Source: Lycium barbarum (lineage: Eukaryota; Streptophyta; Magnoliopsida; Solanales; Solanaceae). From it: a stretch of 64,000 nt of DNA. This document shows positions 38,101-50,076 of this stretch, one piece after another. The stretch spans positions 119,474,376 through 119,538,375 of the forward strand of contig NC_083342.1 of assembly GCF_019175385.1 (NCBI RefSeq), given 5' to 3'. Position 1 is the stretch's first letter. Every line of letters starts with the position of its first letter. Position numbers and translations under genes: made by a program. The notes below the pieces were generated by a model. That model was not told the origin of the DNA. It ran no database searches and saw only the letters and a program-made list of their open reading frames with translations.

Positions 38101-40952
38101 AAAGGAAACAAGTACTTACAAAAACAGTTTTCTTTCATTTTTAAGCAACTTGTTTCCATATGTTTTACAATCCTAACTGTTCTCATATGGTAGTTTTCAT
38201 TTTTAACTTGGGGATTTACCTATATATCATGTGGCTATATCAGGCCAATTAATAGAAAAAGGGAAAGATACAAAACTACCAGCTCTGACTTCTATCTAGT
38301 TGTTAGTAGAAGACAAGAGAGAGTGATCACTTACAGTTTGCAGTATTGTTCTACCGAACAAGATCTACCAAACATTATCTTTTTATTATAGAAAAGAGGG
38401 ATATATAGCATCTAAATTACTAGTTAATTAATCTGTAAATTTACTGATGTCTCTGACAGTGAATAACCAAGCCTCCCTTCTAGTTCTGACTAGAAATCAA
38501 AGTAAGAGTCCGTTGTGCATTTTGCTTTAATGTTCTCCCAAACAAGTTCAACGGAGAAAGATACTATTCAGACTAATTATTCTCTCAATCCCAACTTATG
38601 TCTCAATTTATCTCTCAATTTTTGTGTGAAGGTGTTTGACTGGACATGGAGTTTAAAACTAAAATGAAGGCTATTCTAACTAATTATCCTCTCGGTCCCA
38701 ATTTATGCTTCAATTTATGTAAAAGTAATTGACTGGACACGGAGTCTAAGATTAAAATGAAGGCTTTTGAAACTTGTAGTACAAAATAAGTCTTATCGTG
38801 TTACTATAAATCTCATTAAGCACAAAATGCTAAAGTTAAAGTTAAATTAGAAGTACTCCCTCCGGTTTAAAATAAGTGTTCTCTTAGCTTTTAGCACACC
38901 TCTTAAAAAAAATACCAACTCTTAATTTTTTTAGATATTTTGATTAAACTATCCTTGATTAAAGTTTGTGTGCTACTATTAACTTGACATATTGAAATTT
39001 GGTCACTTAGCACTTAAGAAGATAAATATGGAAAAATAAAGTTAATTCCTTATTGATTATGTAGTGGACAATTTTGAATTAAAAAAAAAAGGTTAAGTAG
39101 ACACTTATTCCGAACTGAGCTAATATTCGAATTAAAAGTGTCTTTTTTTCTTAAATTGACTAAAAAAAAAAGAGTGTTACGTAAATTGTTATTGAACGAC
39201 TAATACGTTAATGTATTTCATCATGTTCTTTTTTCTTATGCCCAACGTAACTTTGCTTTAATTTATGAATACTGGTTCTTGAAATCCGAGTACACGCACC
39301 AGTCTTACTACTAACGCTGCACTTTAATTCACACAGCGTAGGTGCAGTAAGGATCCATCGATATTAGCTTCAATAATAGCGGGCGGTGGAACATCAATGC
39401 AGCGCAAAGGCAGCCAACTTGCAGCGAATAAATGCTCAAAGATTCTGTTTCATTTACATGTATAGATGTATGAGATCGATGGATTTGATTTATCTGCACT
39501 AAATGGGTAAATGACTTTTATGATTTTAAATATTAATATATTTAATTATTTATAACATTATTATTTACTTTATTTTCAGGTCAGTTTTATTTATATTTAT
39601 GAGGCCTATTGATGTTGTACATTATTATAAGTGTGTAGTACTCCCTATATCTCATTTTATATAGGATGTTGAAATTAAAAATATAGAAAAGATACTTCTC
39701 AACTCAATATATGTGAGATTTTTTATTTGTCGAGATTCAAACTACGTGGATTGACTAATATTTTTAAATGTACTCTTCCGTTCACTTTAACTTTAACTTG
39801 TTCATTATAATAAAGATAAATTTACACTTTTACTTGTTCACTTTAGCATATCGAGAGGAAGACAATTTTTTTGTTTTGTTTTACTCTTAAGATTAATACT
39901 CATTCCAAATAATTTCTCGAGTGCATTAAACTTATGCACCAATTAATAAGCATATTATCATAAAATATGTTAGTTATTAATTCTTAAAGGGAGTGCAAAG
40001 TTCATTGTAGACAAGTAAAAGTGAAAGAAAGGAGTATTTTTTTTTATATTGACGTGAGAAAAATTGCAATTGACAATATTTTTGTATAGTTTTGCAACTT
40101 AATTAAATTTTGAATATCTAAATTTAAATTATCAAATATAAGTTGATTTAATTCAATATAGCTTCTAAAAATCGTCAAATTGACTTTGGACAGCAAACCG
40201 ATAAATTGGGACACTAAAAAGACTTAAAAAAGAAAAAAAAGCAAGACACCAAAAATTGAATGGAGGGAGTGGTGAAATTCGAATGAGATTACCTTGGAAG
40301 CCATGAATCTTGAATCTCGTGCCCACTCTTCCTCACCCAACAATCTACCCTTCTTTCCGGATTTCCTATTTCGTCCCAATGCATGTGCCACCAATCCAAG
40401 TGACACACTGTATATTTCCCCCGCATTACTCAACGGTGCCAACAGTTGAGCAACCATACTGCTCCCAGCTTCTTTAAGTCCCTCATAACACGTCTGTTGA
40501 TTGGTCACTACAGCACTAAGCAATGTCTGAATTTTCCCCACTAAATCATCCGAAGTAGTAGTGGCACTATTATCAGCTGCTTTTAGTTCGGTGGAGATAG
40601 AGTTTAAGTAATCAACTGTGAGTTCTGAGAGTTGGTGACAATCGCTTAAAGCGTTAATCTCTTTAGTGTTGGTGAAGAGTGATCTCTTTTTTTGGGTTGT
40701 GAGGAAATGTGAGATTAAGTTGGATAATTTGCTGGCGTTTTTCTGGCATTGTTTTACCGAGAACTTGCTGTAGTCATTTGGGTTGTTTGAAGGAGAATGT
40801 TGAAATGTGGAGAGAAGGGTGCGGCAGAGTTTTGGGTAAAGTGAGGATTTGCATGCAATGGAAGGTGATTGTGATTGTGATGGACTTTGGCTGAAAATTG
40901 GAAGAGCTAATGAAAAAAGAATGAACGAAATAGTGAGGAAGTGTCTTGGCAT
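35122..40952 (-). CDS. Type-I pectin methylesterase with PMEI pro-region (3 exons, 562 aa)
   Basis: The enzyme removes methyl esters from homogalacturonan in the cell wall. Exons 40952-40293, 36648-36309 and 35810-35122 join in frame to 563 codons including stop. The product starts with a hydrophobic signal peptide (MPRHFLTISFILFSLALPIF). A four-helix PMEI-like pro-region follows to about residue 200, with conserved cysteines (ACKSSLYPKLC, DCHQL). A basic KGRLL is a likely subtilase processing site. The catalytic domain begins near VTVSPYGGCNFTSIGEAI. Active-site segments are present: [35 protein letters not shown] and FLGRPW. Intron 1 is long (3.6 kb) and contains MITEs. The ATG follows a TATA motif by about 70 bases. 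No lesion seen. Confidence 0.93.
38856..39120. mobile_element. Stowaway-type MITE in PME intron 1
   Basis: It starts CTCCCTCCGGTTTAAAATAAGTG and ends with an imperfect inverted copy (CACTTATTCCGAACTGAGC). TA at 38854-38855 and 39121-39122 fits the Tc1/mariner target. 265 bp, no coding capacity. Confidence 0.75.
39773..40034. mobile_element. Stowaway-like MITE in PME intron 1
   Basis: CTCTTCCGTTCACTTTAACTT at the left mirrors AAGTAAAAGTGAAAGAAAGGAG at the right. TA flanks both sides (39771-39772, 40035-40036). The ends are more degenerate than in the neighbour at 38856. Another single end of this type (CTCCCTATATCTCATTTTAT) lies at about 39642. Confidence 0.6.
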
Positions 40953-41017
40953 TTTGGTTTGCTCTTCTTGGAACAGGAAAAGGGGGCATGTGGTTTCTGG
41001 ATCAGTGCGATAATGGA

Positions 41018-41025
41018 ATTTATAG
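41018..41025 (-). promoter_or_regulatory. Probable TATA box of the PME gene
   Basis: The minus strand reads GCTATAAATT here, about 70 bases before the PME start codon at 40952. This leaves room for a start site about 30 bases downstream and a short leader. Confidence 0.5.
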
Positions 41026-41045
41026 CAAAAAATAGGTTGGTCCAT

Positions 41046-42420
41046 CGACTAATAGCTAATCCCTCTGTCCACTTTTAATTTTCTACTATATTTTAAAAAT
41101 AAATATTTACTTTTACTTGTTCATTTTAAAAAATCAAGACAGAATTTGACACTTCATTCCTAATTTATCCTTATAAAATATATTACATATTTAGAACCTA
41201 CATAAAAAATACTATTTATAATTTACAATAATTAATAATTTAAAATATTTAAAAAACATACGAATAAATTGCGAATCTCATATAAATTGAGAAGAAAAAG
41301 TACTTTGTTAAGAGATACGTCATGTCAAACACAAACACGGACGAAAATGAATCGTAGTATGAAATGAGATAAAATTTGGTAATAGTAAATGAATGCCTAA
41401 CGATGAAGGTGATTACAAAGCAGACGGCTGGAGCAGCCGGTAGTAACTACTCTTGTAACCACCGAATGTTGTTCGCTTGTTGGATTCATTGTCATTTGCA
41501 CAAAATAGACCTTTTCTTTGTCACTTTTTAGGGGAAAGTGTTTGACTAAATACATACAAGATTTAAGAAATTTAAAAATAGTTTTGAACATGTAATTTAT
41601 ACTATTTCGGTTCAATAATTGAGGTTTTAGCCCCTAAAAATTAGTTCAAAATAAAATGTTTCACAAAATTAAGAAAGTCTTTAGTTCTCTTTTCTAAATT
41701 TATCTTTACATTCTCATATTCTCATAATAATTATTTAACCTAAAAAGAAAAGAAAATCATAAGTAAGGATATTTTAGTGAAAATCGTCTTAACTTTTTGG
41801 AATTAGTGAATTCCTTGATTCATGTGCTTAAACTTAAAACCTCAATTATTTTGGATCGGATGGAGTACAATATAAGTTCAAAAGATTATCCTTTTATTGA
41901 TTTTTGTGACTATTTCACATTCTTTTTATTTTCCAACTCTTGTGAACCATTATATCAAAATGAGATAGTGCCTCAGATATATAAAATAATGAAATGATAA
42001 GATTAAATAATTTTTTAGAAGAAAAAAATACCATTATTTTTATAACTTTTTGAAAAGGAAAGTGCCTCAGATATATAAAATGAGATGGAGGAAATACATT
42101 CAAGAGCACTACTATTAGCAGAAGTGGTGTGAATACTACGAAATAAATAAAATTGTTCACTGGTTAAAGTGCATCAAACAAGAATTATAATGTCTCTTTT
42201 TATATTTATACATTGTTCAAGACTAAACAATTTCATGAACATGGATAATTGGATACTAATCATTTGAGAGTAGTGAAATTGATGAAGAGTAGAAAATGTC
42301 TGATATACTTAACAAAAATGGTAACTAACACGCTAGTATTACTTAATTGATTAAACAAAAGAGATTATAACTTCATTTTTAACTTTTTTTTTTTTTTCTT
42401 TTTGAGAAATTTTAATAAAA
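41046..42420. other. Intergenic DNA with MITE-like fragments
   Basis: Several stretches share CTCTGTCCACTTTTAATT, TTACTTGTTCATTTTA and similar phrases (41059-41300), which are Stowaway-type MITE debris. TCAGATATATAAAAT occurs twice, near 41974 and 42067. No gene recognised. Confidence 0.45.
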
Positions 42421-42425
42421 GATTG

Positions 42426-42498
42426 TTCCGTTGCCGGGACTTGAACCCGGGTCTCTCGGGTGAGAGCCGAGTATCCTAACCAATTAGACTACAACGGA
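42426..42498 (-). tRNA. tRNA-Glu (anticodon CUC)
   Basis: The minus strand folds into a standard 73-nt tRNA. The acceptor stem is TCCGTTG/CAACGGA with discriminator A, the D arm has TCTAATTGGTTAGGA, the anticodon stem CTCGG/CCGAG encloses loop CTCTCAC with anticodon CTC, and the T arm has GGGTTCAAGTCCC. There is no intron. It matches the usual plant nuclear tRNA-Glu(CUC). A TTTT terminator lies a few bases downstream on the minus strand (+ strand AAAA at 42416-42419). Confidence 0.97.
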
Positions 42499-43101
42499 AA
42501 GGTGGTAGGTTTAATTCTTGTGAATAGCATGACTGGAAATTACGAATACTACACTAATACAGAGAAGTATGAGGTTGAGAATATAAATGTAAATAATAGT
42601 ATTATATTATGCTATTCAAAATGAAAGGAAAGATACTAAATAAGAAAGACAGTCAAAGAAGAAGGAAAAATGATAGCTAGCAGAAACGCGTAAAACAGTG
42701 AGCATTTATGATAACGGTGTTGGGGATCGGACGTCATAAAATAGAGGAATGGATGAATAAATGCATGCATATGATAACGAGGGCTTGGCAGAAGAACGTG
42801 CGAGGAAACCTAGATTCTGGACCGGACATGCCACATGAACAAACAAAGCCATCTAAATTTCAGCACCAAGACATATGGCTTTGTGTGATTTTTTCCTTCT
42901 CTTGCGGACAGACATTCAAAGGCAACAATGCACTATTTTGGCTATAACTAGATCGTCAGCTTCAGTTACATTATGTTGTGTCAATGCAATTCATTTATCC
43001 TCAATATATCATCACACGATTTCAATAATTAGGTAATGTACCAAACTAATTAAAGTAGTACGTATTGTCTTGGTTGTATTGTTTATTAGCCCCCAATACA
43101 C
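42499..43101. other. Intergenic DNA without recognised gene
   Basis: Mixed-composition sequence upstream of the tRNA. No gene or repeat could be assigned. Confidence 0.5.
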
Positions 43102-43104
43102 TTA

Positions 43105-44424
43105 GGGCCTGTTTGGAAAGCCACCCAGGTAATTGGAATTGGATGTAATTACACAGTTTGACCTGTTTGTTTGACCAGGTAATTACACAGTTAGGTGAGA
43201 ATTGAGTGTAATTGAGAGGGTGTAATTACACTCTTCAATTCTCGGGGGGGGGGGGGGGGGGGGGGGCTGAGAATTGGGTGTAATTACACCCTATAATTAC
43301 AGGGTTACATTTTAGTTTATTTATTTTTAATTTTATTTTATTTTCTTTTTTATTTCTATTATTTAATTTCTTTTTTATTTTATTTTAATTTCTTTTCTTT
43401 TCTATTTTATTTTGTATTTCTATTATTTAATTTCTTTTTTATTTTTAATTTTTAATTGTTTTTATTTGTTAAAATATATTTTTCTTTTTATAGTATTTAT
43501 ATTTCATTTTCTTTCTTCTCATTCCCAACCTTTACTTCTTGGGGTTCCATGTAATTACTCGTATTTTTTCAATTTTTTATTTTATTCATTTAGTATAACC
43601 GTGTTAATATTCTAATTTTTGAAACTACATCTCTTAATATTAAAAAGAATGAGTCATTAACAAACTTGGCATATAATAAGTGATGTTATTAAAGTAGAAT
43701 TTCATTGTGAATGAGGTTATAGACTTATATTTTCACTTTCTTTTGAATTATAGGAGTATTTACTTATGTTACGTTGAAACATACTTATGTAACGTTGGAA
43801 TTTGACATAAGAGTATTATGTTAATTTTTTTTCTTTTGGATTTTGAATTTAGGTTATATTTTCAATTTTAAAAATATTTGCTTTAGTACTATTGACTTGT
43901 TATTTCACATTGCATGTTATTTATTTTTCACTTACAGTTGATAGAATTATTATCAAACATTTGAATAATGTTATGGAATTATATTTATAAATTTTTTTTT
44001 TTTTTGTCAAACATTCAGTCCCATGATGTTCTCAATAAAAAGGTATGCTTTTAAGTTTAATAACCAATTAAAATATTATTAATTTGAAATTATATATCAA
44101 TTATTTTTTACAATATTAGTTAAAAATATATGATTATTAATTATCATGTTTTCAAGAAATAATGTATTATTAAATAAATAATTTAATATCATTTATATAT
44201 GCACATATTTTTTAAATATTAATTTTAAATTTTTTATAATTAAATTTTATTTTTAAATTAAATTAACTGTGTAATTACACATGTGCAACCAAACAACACG
44301 CTTCTAATTACACTGTAGTTACATTGTGACAAACAAACAGATTGTGGTAATTATAATACTGTGTAATTACTAGGCTGTGTAATCACACCAATTCCAATTC
44401 CCAGGTGGCTTTCCAAACAGGCTC
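43105..44424. mobile_element. PIF/Harbinger-type non-autonomous element
   Basis: The left end GGGCCTGTTTGGAAAGCCACC is mirrored at the right by GGTGGCTTTCCAAACAGGCTC (one mismatch). TTA flanks both sides (43102-43104 and 44425-44427). Subterminal regions repeat the phrase TAATTACAC many times. A 23-G homopolymer (43244-43266) lies near the left end and the middle is very AT-rich. At 1320 bp it is long for a MITE, yet it encodes no transposase. Confidence 0.85.
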
Positions 44425-44427
44425 TTA

Positions 44428-45673
44428 CAAGACTAGAGAGAGACACTAATCCATACTTTTACTTCCCTTCCCCTTGCTGCTGTAAAAATGTTAAATTTCA
44501 TTTTAAAGATTCGGTAAAGAACAAGAATTTTATAAACTCTTGGAATTTTGATAAGGAACTTAGTGAAGAGTAGGGGTCACAATGCTATTTCGTACCTGTT
44601 TAGTTTGGTAAACAAAGGCAGCGGCAGAATTATTAGATAGGGCGAAGGGGGTTTAACTCAATTCAACTTCGTTGTGAAATTACAGTGCACAAATAGGTAA
44701 ACATATATGTATAGCCTATGTATAAAATATTGAATCTCGTTGATATATGGGAGGGTTCCAGTGAAGTGGAAAAGAGGATTCAGAAATTGTCTTAGGTCAC
44801 ACTTTCAATTATCCTCATAATTTTTTGAAATTTACATAATTTGCTGATTGACATTAGGGGAATTGAAATTTACTCATTTGAAGCTTAACTTATACTATAG
44901 AACAAGAATAAATAGCAAATGAGTTACTCCCTCCGGATCAAAAAAAAGTCCACTTAGCCATTTACACACCCCTTAAGAAAATACTAACTCCTAGATAAAA
45001 ATAGATAATTTGACTAAACTACCCCTAATTAAATAGGCATTAGGATTTGATCATACAACACTTAATAGGGGCAAATATGGAAAAACAAGGTTAATTCTTT
45101 CTTGATTTGCTAAGTGAACTATTTTTTTTATCCAATAAAAAAGACTAAGTGGACTCTTTTTTTGATCCGGAGGGAATATTTTTTTGGGTTTTAAAGTTTT
45201 GATCGTGTTAACAATCAGCACCCCTTGAACTTCAACATCTTTTGATCTGCTAGTTAGTTACTGACAAATGCCAATTATGGCCCAATAAGGTAGTCATTGA
45301 AAATCTTCTATCACTCTGCAAGTCTGCATATCTGTGACTCAAATTGTATCCACAAAAAAGTGGCCCATGTTTCAAATCCATCAATTGCCGATCTCTTCTA
45401 CCTTCGGAAAATTAAATTAAAAATAAGTACGTAGTACATTTCTCGGTACGTAGCAACAAGGAAGAGTATGCAGATATAAAATAATCTTCAGGTCAACGTT
45501 TCGGAAGGTTTATGTGAGGCATGCATGTCACAGGTATCTTAATGAGGTTGAACTATACATATTTAGTTAAATTGGTGAATATTAGTTAAGAACAAACAAT
45601 CCATGAGGATAATGAGTCCACAAACCAAATTGTAGGAAGGAAAATAAATACTATCACAACATTTAGATCTGAG
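44428..45673. other. Intergenic DNA between MITEs and the gypsy nest
   Basis: Apart from the Stowaway MITE at 44927-45176 I recognise nothing here. The gypsy LTR begins at about 45674. Confidence 0.5.
44927..45176. mobile_element. Stowaway-type MITE
   Basis: The ends CTCCCTCCGGATCAAAAAAA and TTTTTTTGATCCGGAGGGAA are inverted copies, flanked by TA at 44925-44926 and 45177-45178. 250 bp, non-coding, well preserved. Confidence 0.9.
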
Positions 45674-48600
45674 TGTTTACCCCGAAATCGGATAATCAAT
45701 TAAATTTGTAAGTGGGTATAGGATATGTGCTCGGATCTTGATGTATGCTAGATAGAGGAAATGTACATGTGGGAGTTCCTCAATAGGATGGTTAATGGTG
45801 GCGATTCGCTATTGACACTGATGCCGTAAACAATGTGAGATACTTAATGGAATAAACACAATATAAATGTAGACAAATAGCCTCGGCCGAATCAAGTATT
45901 GAAAGAGAGATTGTTTATATGAACTATTTTATTACAAGTGTTCTTGGAAAAATGGAAGAGCCAACCCCCTCAAAGGAGGGGGATATGCCCTATTTATAGT
46001 AACACACCCATGGTTCTTGTTACGTCCCGTATTTTTTATACATTGGGACAACCCGGATTAACCATGATAAATTTAGGACTAAGACTATTTCGGGATTTGA
46101 AGTCGGGACTTTTGACCTTTGATTTTTTTTTTGAGACATAAGTTATATATGAAATTGTTGGTATTGAACACTTAGGGAAAATTGGGACCAAAATTCATAA
46201 ATTTGGGATTTAAAAATCTTGCACCAAATGCCATTGTGGCCGTGTGGACTTGAAATGGTCCCACACATTGTGTGGCCAATTTTAATTGGTCCAACACATG
46301 TGTGGGCCATAAACTAGTAGAGATATTTGTGGACTTAAAAGAGGACTTCAAGTCATCTTTCTAGCATTGTATACTTAGACAAAAATCAAGAAAGTTGAGA
46401 GCAACAAAGCCCCAAGGCTCTCGGCCAAGAGCAAGGAAAATCAACCCCCATTTTTAGCTTCCCTAAAATTATTTCCTTGGTGTTAACCCACTAATTAGAG
46501 GTCCCTAAATAACGTGGAAGTATTGTTTGGGTCATCCAACCATCCGTTGTGTCAAATAGCAAACCCTAGCCATTTGTGGAAGTGAAGGTGAAAGGTAAGT
46601 TTGCTCTTGTTTTATGTGTTGTGAACATTTTATTCATGTTATGGTATGTTAATAGGGATGGAAATCATGAAATATAATATGATTAGAAGTGGGTTGTGTG
46701 ATGGGTGTTCTAGCCGTGATTATAGCCTACAAATTGTAGCAAAGAATGAATCAATATCGCTTAGCATCGTAATGGTTGTTATGATGACTTGTATGTTGGA
46801 AATGAGAGTTAAATGTCCCGAATTGATATAGTAAGCGTTGCGGACTGATTTGGAGAACTTTGTGCATTTAATGCAATCCTTATTTACGAGAACCATCAAC
46901 ATATGTATATGTGTAGTGTAGACGAATATGGATCTTATTATTATGCCGAAGATCGCATTTATATTGCTTAGCGCTTTAGTTATCGTCGATATGAATTCTA
47001 GTTGGAAATAAGTGTTTAATGACTCAAGAGTTATGTTGAGATTGTGTGGGCTGTTTTAAGGCTTATCGTATGTTTGATGTAATTCGTATGTCTATGAAAA
47101 TTATATCGCTACATTGTGGATTGTTGATACAAAACATGACTTGAAAATGAGGAAAGTGAAAAGAGGGCTGCTCTCGGCTAGGGACTGGTTTCGGCCAGCT
47201 TGGAGAAATTTTTAGGATTGTTGGAAAAAAATTATGTGAATGGTTTAGAAGTCCTCTAATATTGTGGGTAAGGATTCGGGTTGATAATTGAATGTATGAG
47301 CAATAATGTGGCTTGAATGTAAGCCGTTAAATTGAATATTTGGAAAGTTGTCGAATGGTGTAAAAGGGAGCTACTATTATTATTTTGCCTTTCGAATTGA
47401 TTATCGATGTTGCTAGGTTGGTTATTGTGGTTGTTGTTGTTGATTTTGAGCGAGTTAAATTCTCGGGATGGCCTATTTACAGGGGAAATGCTGTCGAATT
47501 TTCTGTAGAATTTAATGAATAGTTGGAATGAATGGCTTAAGTGCCCTTAGCTAATGTTTGGTATTCGTTGGCGTATTTGTAGACCTTGGGGAGCCCGAGG
47601 CGTAGATCGGGATCTACTTTAGATTGGCTATTTTGGAGTGCGTACGAGGTATGTAAAGCAACCTTCTTTTCTTGGCATGCCTTAGTTTCACATAGGCTAG
47701 ATTAGAGCCTTAAGGAAATTCCAAATCCGAAATCCGAGCATGATATGATCTATATATATATATTCCTTGGCACTCTTATGTATGATTTGATGGAATATGA
47801 ACCATTATGTTTTTGAAAGAAGTGATTTCCAAACTTTGTACAAAAAGGTTTCACTCTAATGAATTTTGTAATTTTTGAATGCCATACCTTTCGCATAAGG
47901 GCTCGGATTGTTCCAACATTTTCATAAGAGTTTGCATGATGTATAATGAGTATGTTTTCCATAAGCGGGCCTGATTCGGGTCGATACCCGTCCGTGGGTC
48001 CCGCAACCTTCCTTTATGTAATTCGGAGAATCTTTGAAAGAATTTGGTATGACCATTATTCCGATTTTAAATATGATCATTTTACTTATGTTTGAAGTTA
48101 TGATAATGATTTTATGCATATGACTACTCACGACTCTATTCGTGCATTCTGTTATTCCTTTCGCCGAGTCCCGGGCCGGTTCTGTTATCGTGCGCGTTTT
48201 GATATACTCCGGAGTTATGCTGTGTTTATGGTTCACCGAGCTACTCGCAAAAGAGGGTCGGGTTCCACCTATACTTGGTGTTATGCTGTGTATGGCGTTA
48301 TGTTGTGATGTGATATGTGACGGGGATACGGAGATTTGAGACTTTCTGGTGTTATGCTGTGTTATGGCGCCATCGACGGGTGGGCGACCATATTCTTCTG
48401 TACCCGATGCATGACTTACATGTTTTTGAAAGTAAACAAATTTTGATATGTTGGATTTGCACTTATGTTTGATACTTCCATTTCGTTTATATCTTAGATT
48501 TGCTTTCTGTACATTCTGCTTTGCATACTCAGTACATATTTCGTACTGACCCCCCTTTCTTCGGGGGCTGCGTTTCATGCCCGCAGGTACAAACGCACAG

Positions 48601-49508
48601 TTTGGTGATCCACCGGTTTAGGACACCCCCTTTTTGCTGTTGGAGTGCTCTTCTCCTTTCAGAGCATATCTTTTGGTATATATTTTTGTTCGCTATGTAT
48701 ATATATATATATATATTCGTTCAGGGTACGGCGGGGCCCTGTCCCGCCATATGATTCGTCTAGTCTGTTTAGAGGTCAGTAGACGTATTTGTGGGTGTGT
48801 GTGCCTACTTCTGTACAGTTGTGTTTATATGATTCTACTCGTTATGGCAGCCTCGTCGGCGTGCATTTTGTAAATGCGTTTGGGCCGTTGTGCCATTTGA
48901 TAGCCTTGTCGGCTTTTGATACATTGGACAGCGTTGCCGGCTTTTTGATATATATATATATATAAATATGTTCGCACATGGTTGCGTTGAAATGTGTCGG
49001 ATACAGTTTGATATGGTTTGAGACGGCATATAGTAGTTATGGCCATATATGCTATTTGTATGTGATTCGATATGGATAGGTATGTCAAGGTGCCAAAGTA
49101 GGGCACTAGTCACGGCCTACGGGGTTGGGTCGTGACAGTTCTCCTACAATATGGGTTAATAAAATAATGACAACAAGGACTGTTCTGCACGGATTTGGTG
49201 GGATTGGACTGACGGCGCCGCCTGACACACGCAAGGTAGGTAGTTGACTATTGCAGGACGCTACTGGCGCGTAGGCCGCACACACCGATCACACGGACCA
49301 ACGGCTACTCGGACTAACGGCCACGAATGCTCGGGTCATCGGGCTTGGAAGTTCTAAGGATGTCGAAGGCAGACCTGTCGGTGCTCATGCCTAGCTCCGG
49401 TTCAAGCATTACCCCGGTCTAGGGTGAACGATATCGCCACCCCATTCCCATTCCTTGCTCCGGCTTCGTTCCCCCGGTTTGTCTCGTATCCGGTATTTTC
49501 CGTATACA
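45674..49508 (-). mobile_element. 3' LTR of a Ty3/gypsy element, split by a solo LTR
   Basis: On the + strand this runs from TGTTTACCCCG to CGTATACA, so the ends are the inverted pair TGTTTAC/GTATACA. Without the 3.1 kb insertion at 46018-49137 the LTR is about 710 bp. A pyrimidine tract follows directly (49509-49530), which is a polypurine tract on the minus strand. This places the LTR at the 3' end of the minus-strand gypsy element whose pol lies further right. The left boundary rests on end similarity only, because the partner LTR is outside the window. Confidence 0.6.
46018..49137. mobile_element. Solo LTR (3.1 kb) of a Ty3/gypsy-like element
   Basis: It starts TGTTACGTCCCG and ends GGGTCGTGACA, so the termini are extended inverted repeats of TGTTACG/TGTCACG type. 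A perfect 5-bp target duplication, GTTCT, lies at 46013-46017 and 49138-49142. There is no internal coding region, so it is most simply a solo LTR left by recombination. (TA)n tracts occur at about 48697-48716 and 48948-48963. The length and end sequence suggest a gypsy lineage; I cannot name it firmly. Confidence 0.85.
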
Positions 49509-49530
49509 GATAGCCCCCACACTCCCCGGA
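49509..49530 (-). other. Polypurine tract of the gypsy element
   Basis: The minus strand reads a purine-rich GGGGAGTGTGGGGGCTATC directly next to the LTR end TGTATACGG. This is the usual primer for plus-strand DNA synthesis in LTR retrotransposons. Confidence 0.6.
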
Positions 49531-49648
49531 TTTCCGATCTATCGGAGTAACGGGGAGTGGATAAGTTCCTAAACCGGTGGCTCTCTCATCCCGACCTTAC
49601 CTTCGCATTTTGGCGGGAACGAGCGCGTAGCGCATACCCTTTATCTGC

Positions 49649-49790
49649 CACGTGTCTCAACCTTGGTGGTCCACTTCTGTCAACCGCCCTTTTCACGTCG
49701 TTTCGAGTCGCTTCAAATTAATGATGGGTCACGTGGCGCCATCTGATTGGTCTTCCTTGGTAACCGTTTCTCTCCCAACATGCCTATATA
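49649..49790 (+). promoter_or_regulatory. Promoter-like region for the antisense ORF
   Basis: Two CACGTG G-boxes (49649-49654 and 49730-49735), a GATTGG (reverse CCAAT) at 49745-49750 and a TATATA at 49785-49790 lie in promoter order upstream of the ATG at 50077. The spacing fits a start site near 49815 and a pyrimidine-rich leader. Promoter activity is inferred. Confidence 0.5.
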
Positions 49791-50076
49791 TGGCCTCCTA
49801 CCCCTTCACTTTACCATTTTCACGTTTTGCATCCTCTTCAACCCTACCTCAATTCTGTGTTTTTTCTACTTGCTCCCCACACAACCAACTTCATATCTGG
49901 TCTCCCTATTGATCTGTTGCTTCATACTGTGTGCACAAGAGTCAACCTTGTCACTGCTGCTGTCGTGTATCCTTTGTTCGAGCGTTGTTGTTTCAACTTT
50001 GCCTTTTATTGAACCATCAGTTCCTCCGTTCTCTTTAAATTCCTCTCTTCGGCCTTCTTTCTTTCATATCTTCAGG

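Noticed and set aside
47922..48578. 218-codon minus-strand frame within the 3.1 kb solo LTR
   Set aside because: Long for chance, but composition is Ser/Thr/Lys/His-rich without motif, and it lies wholly within an LTR with clean ends and target duplication; treated as spurious.
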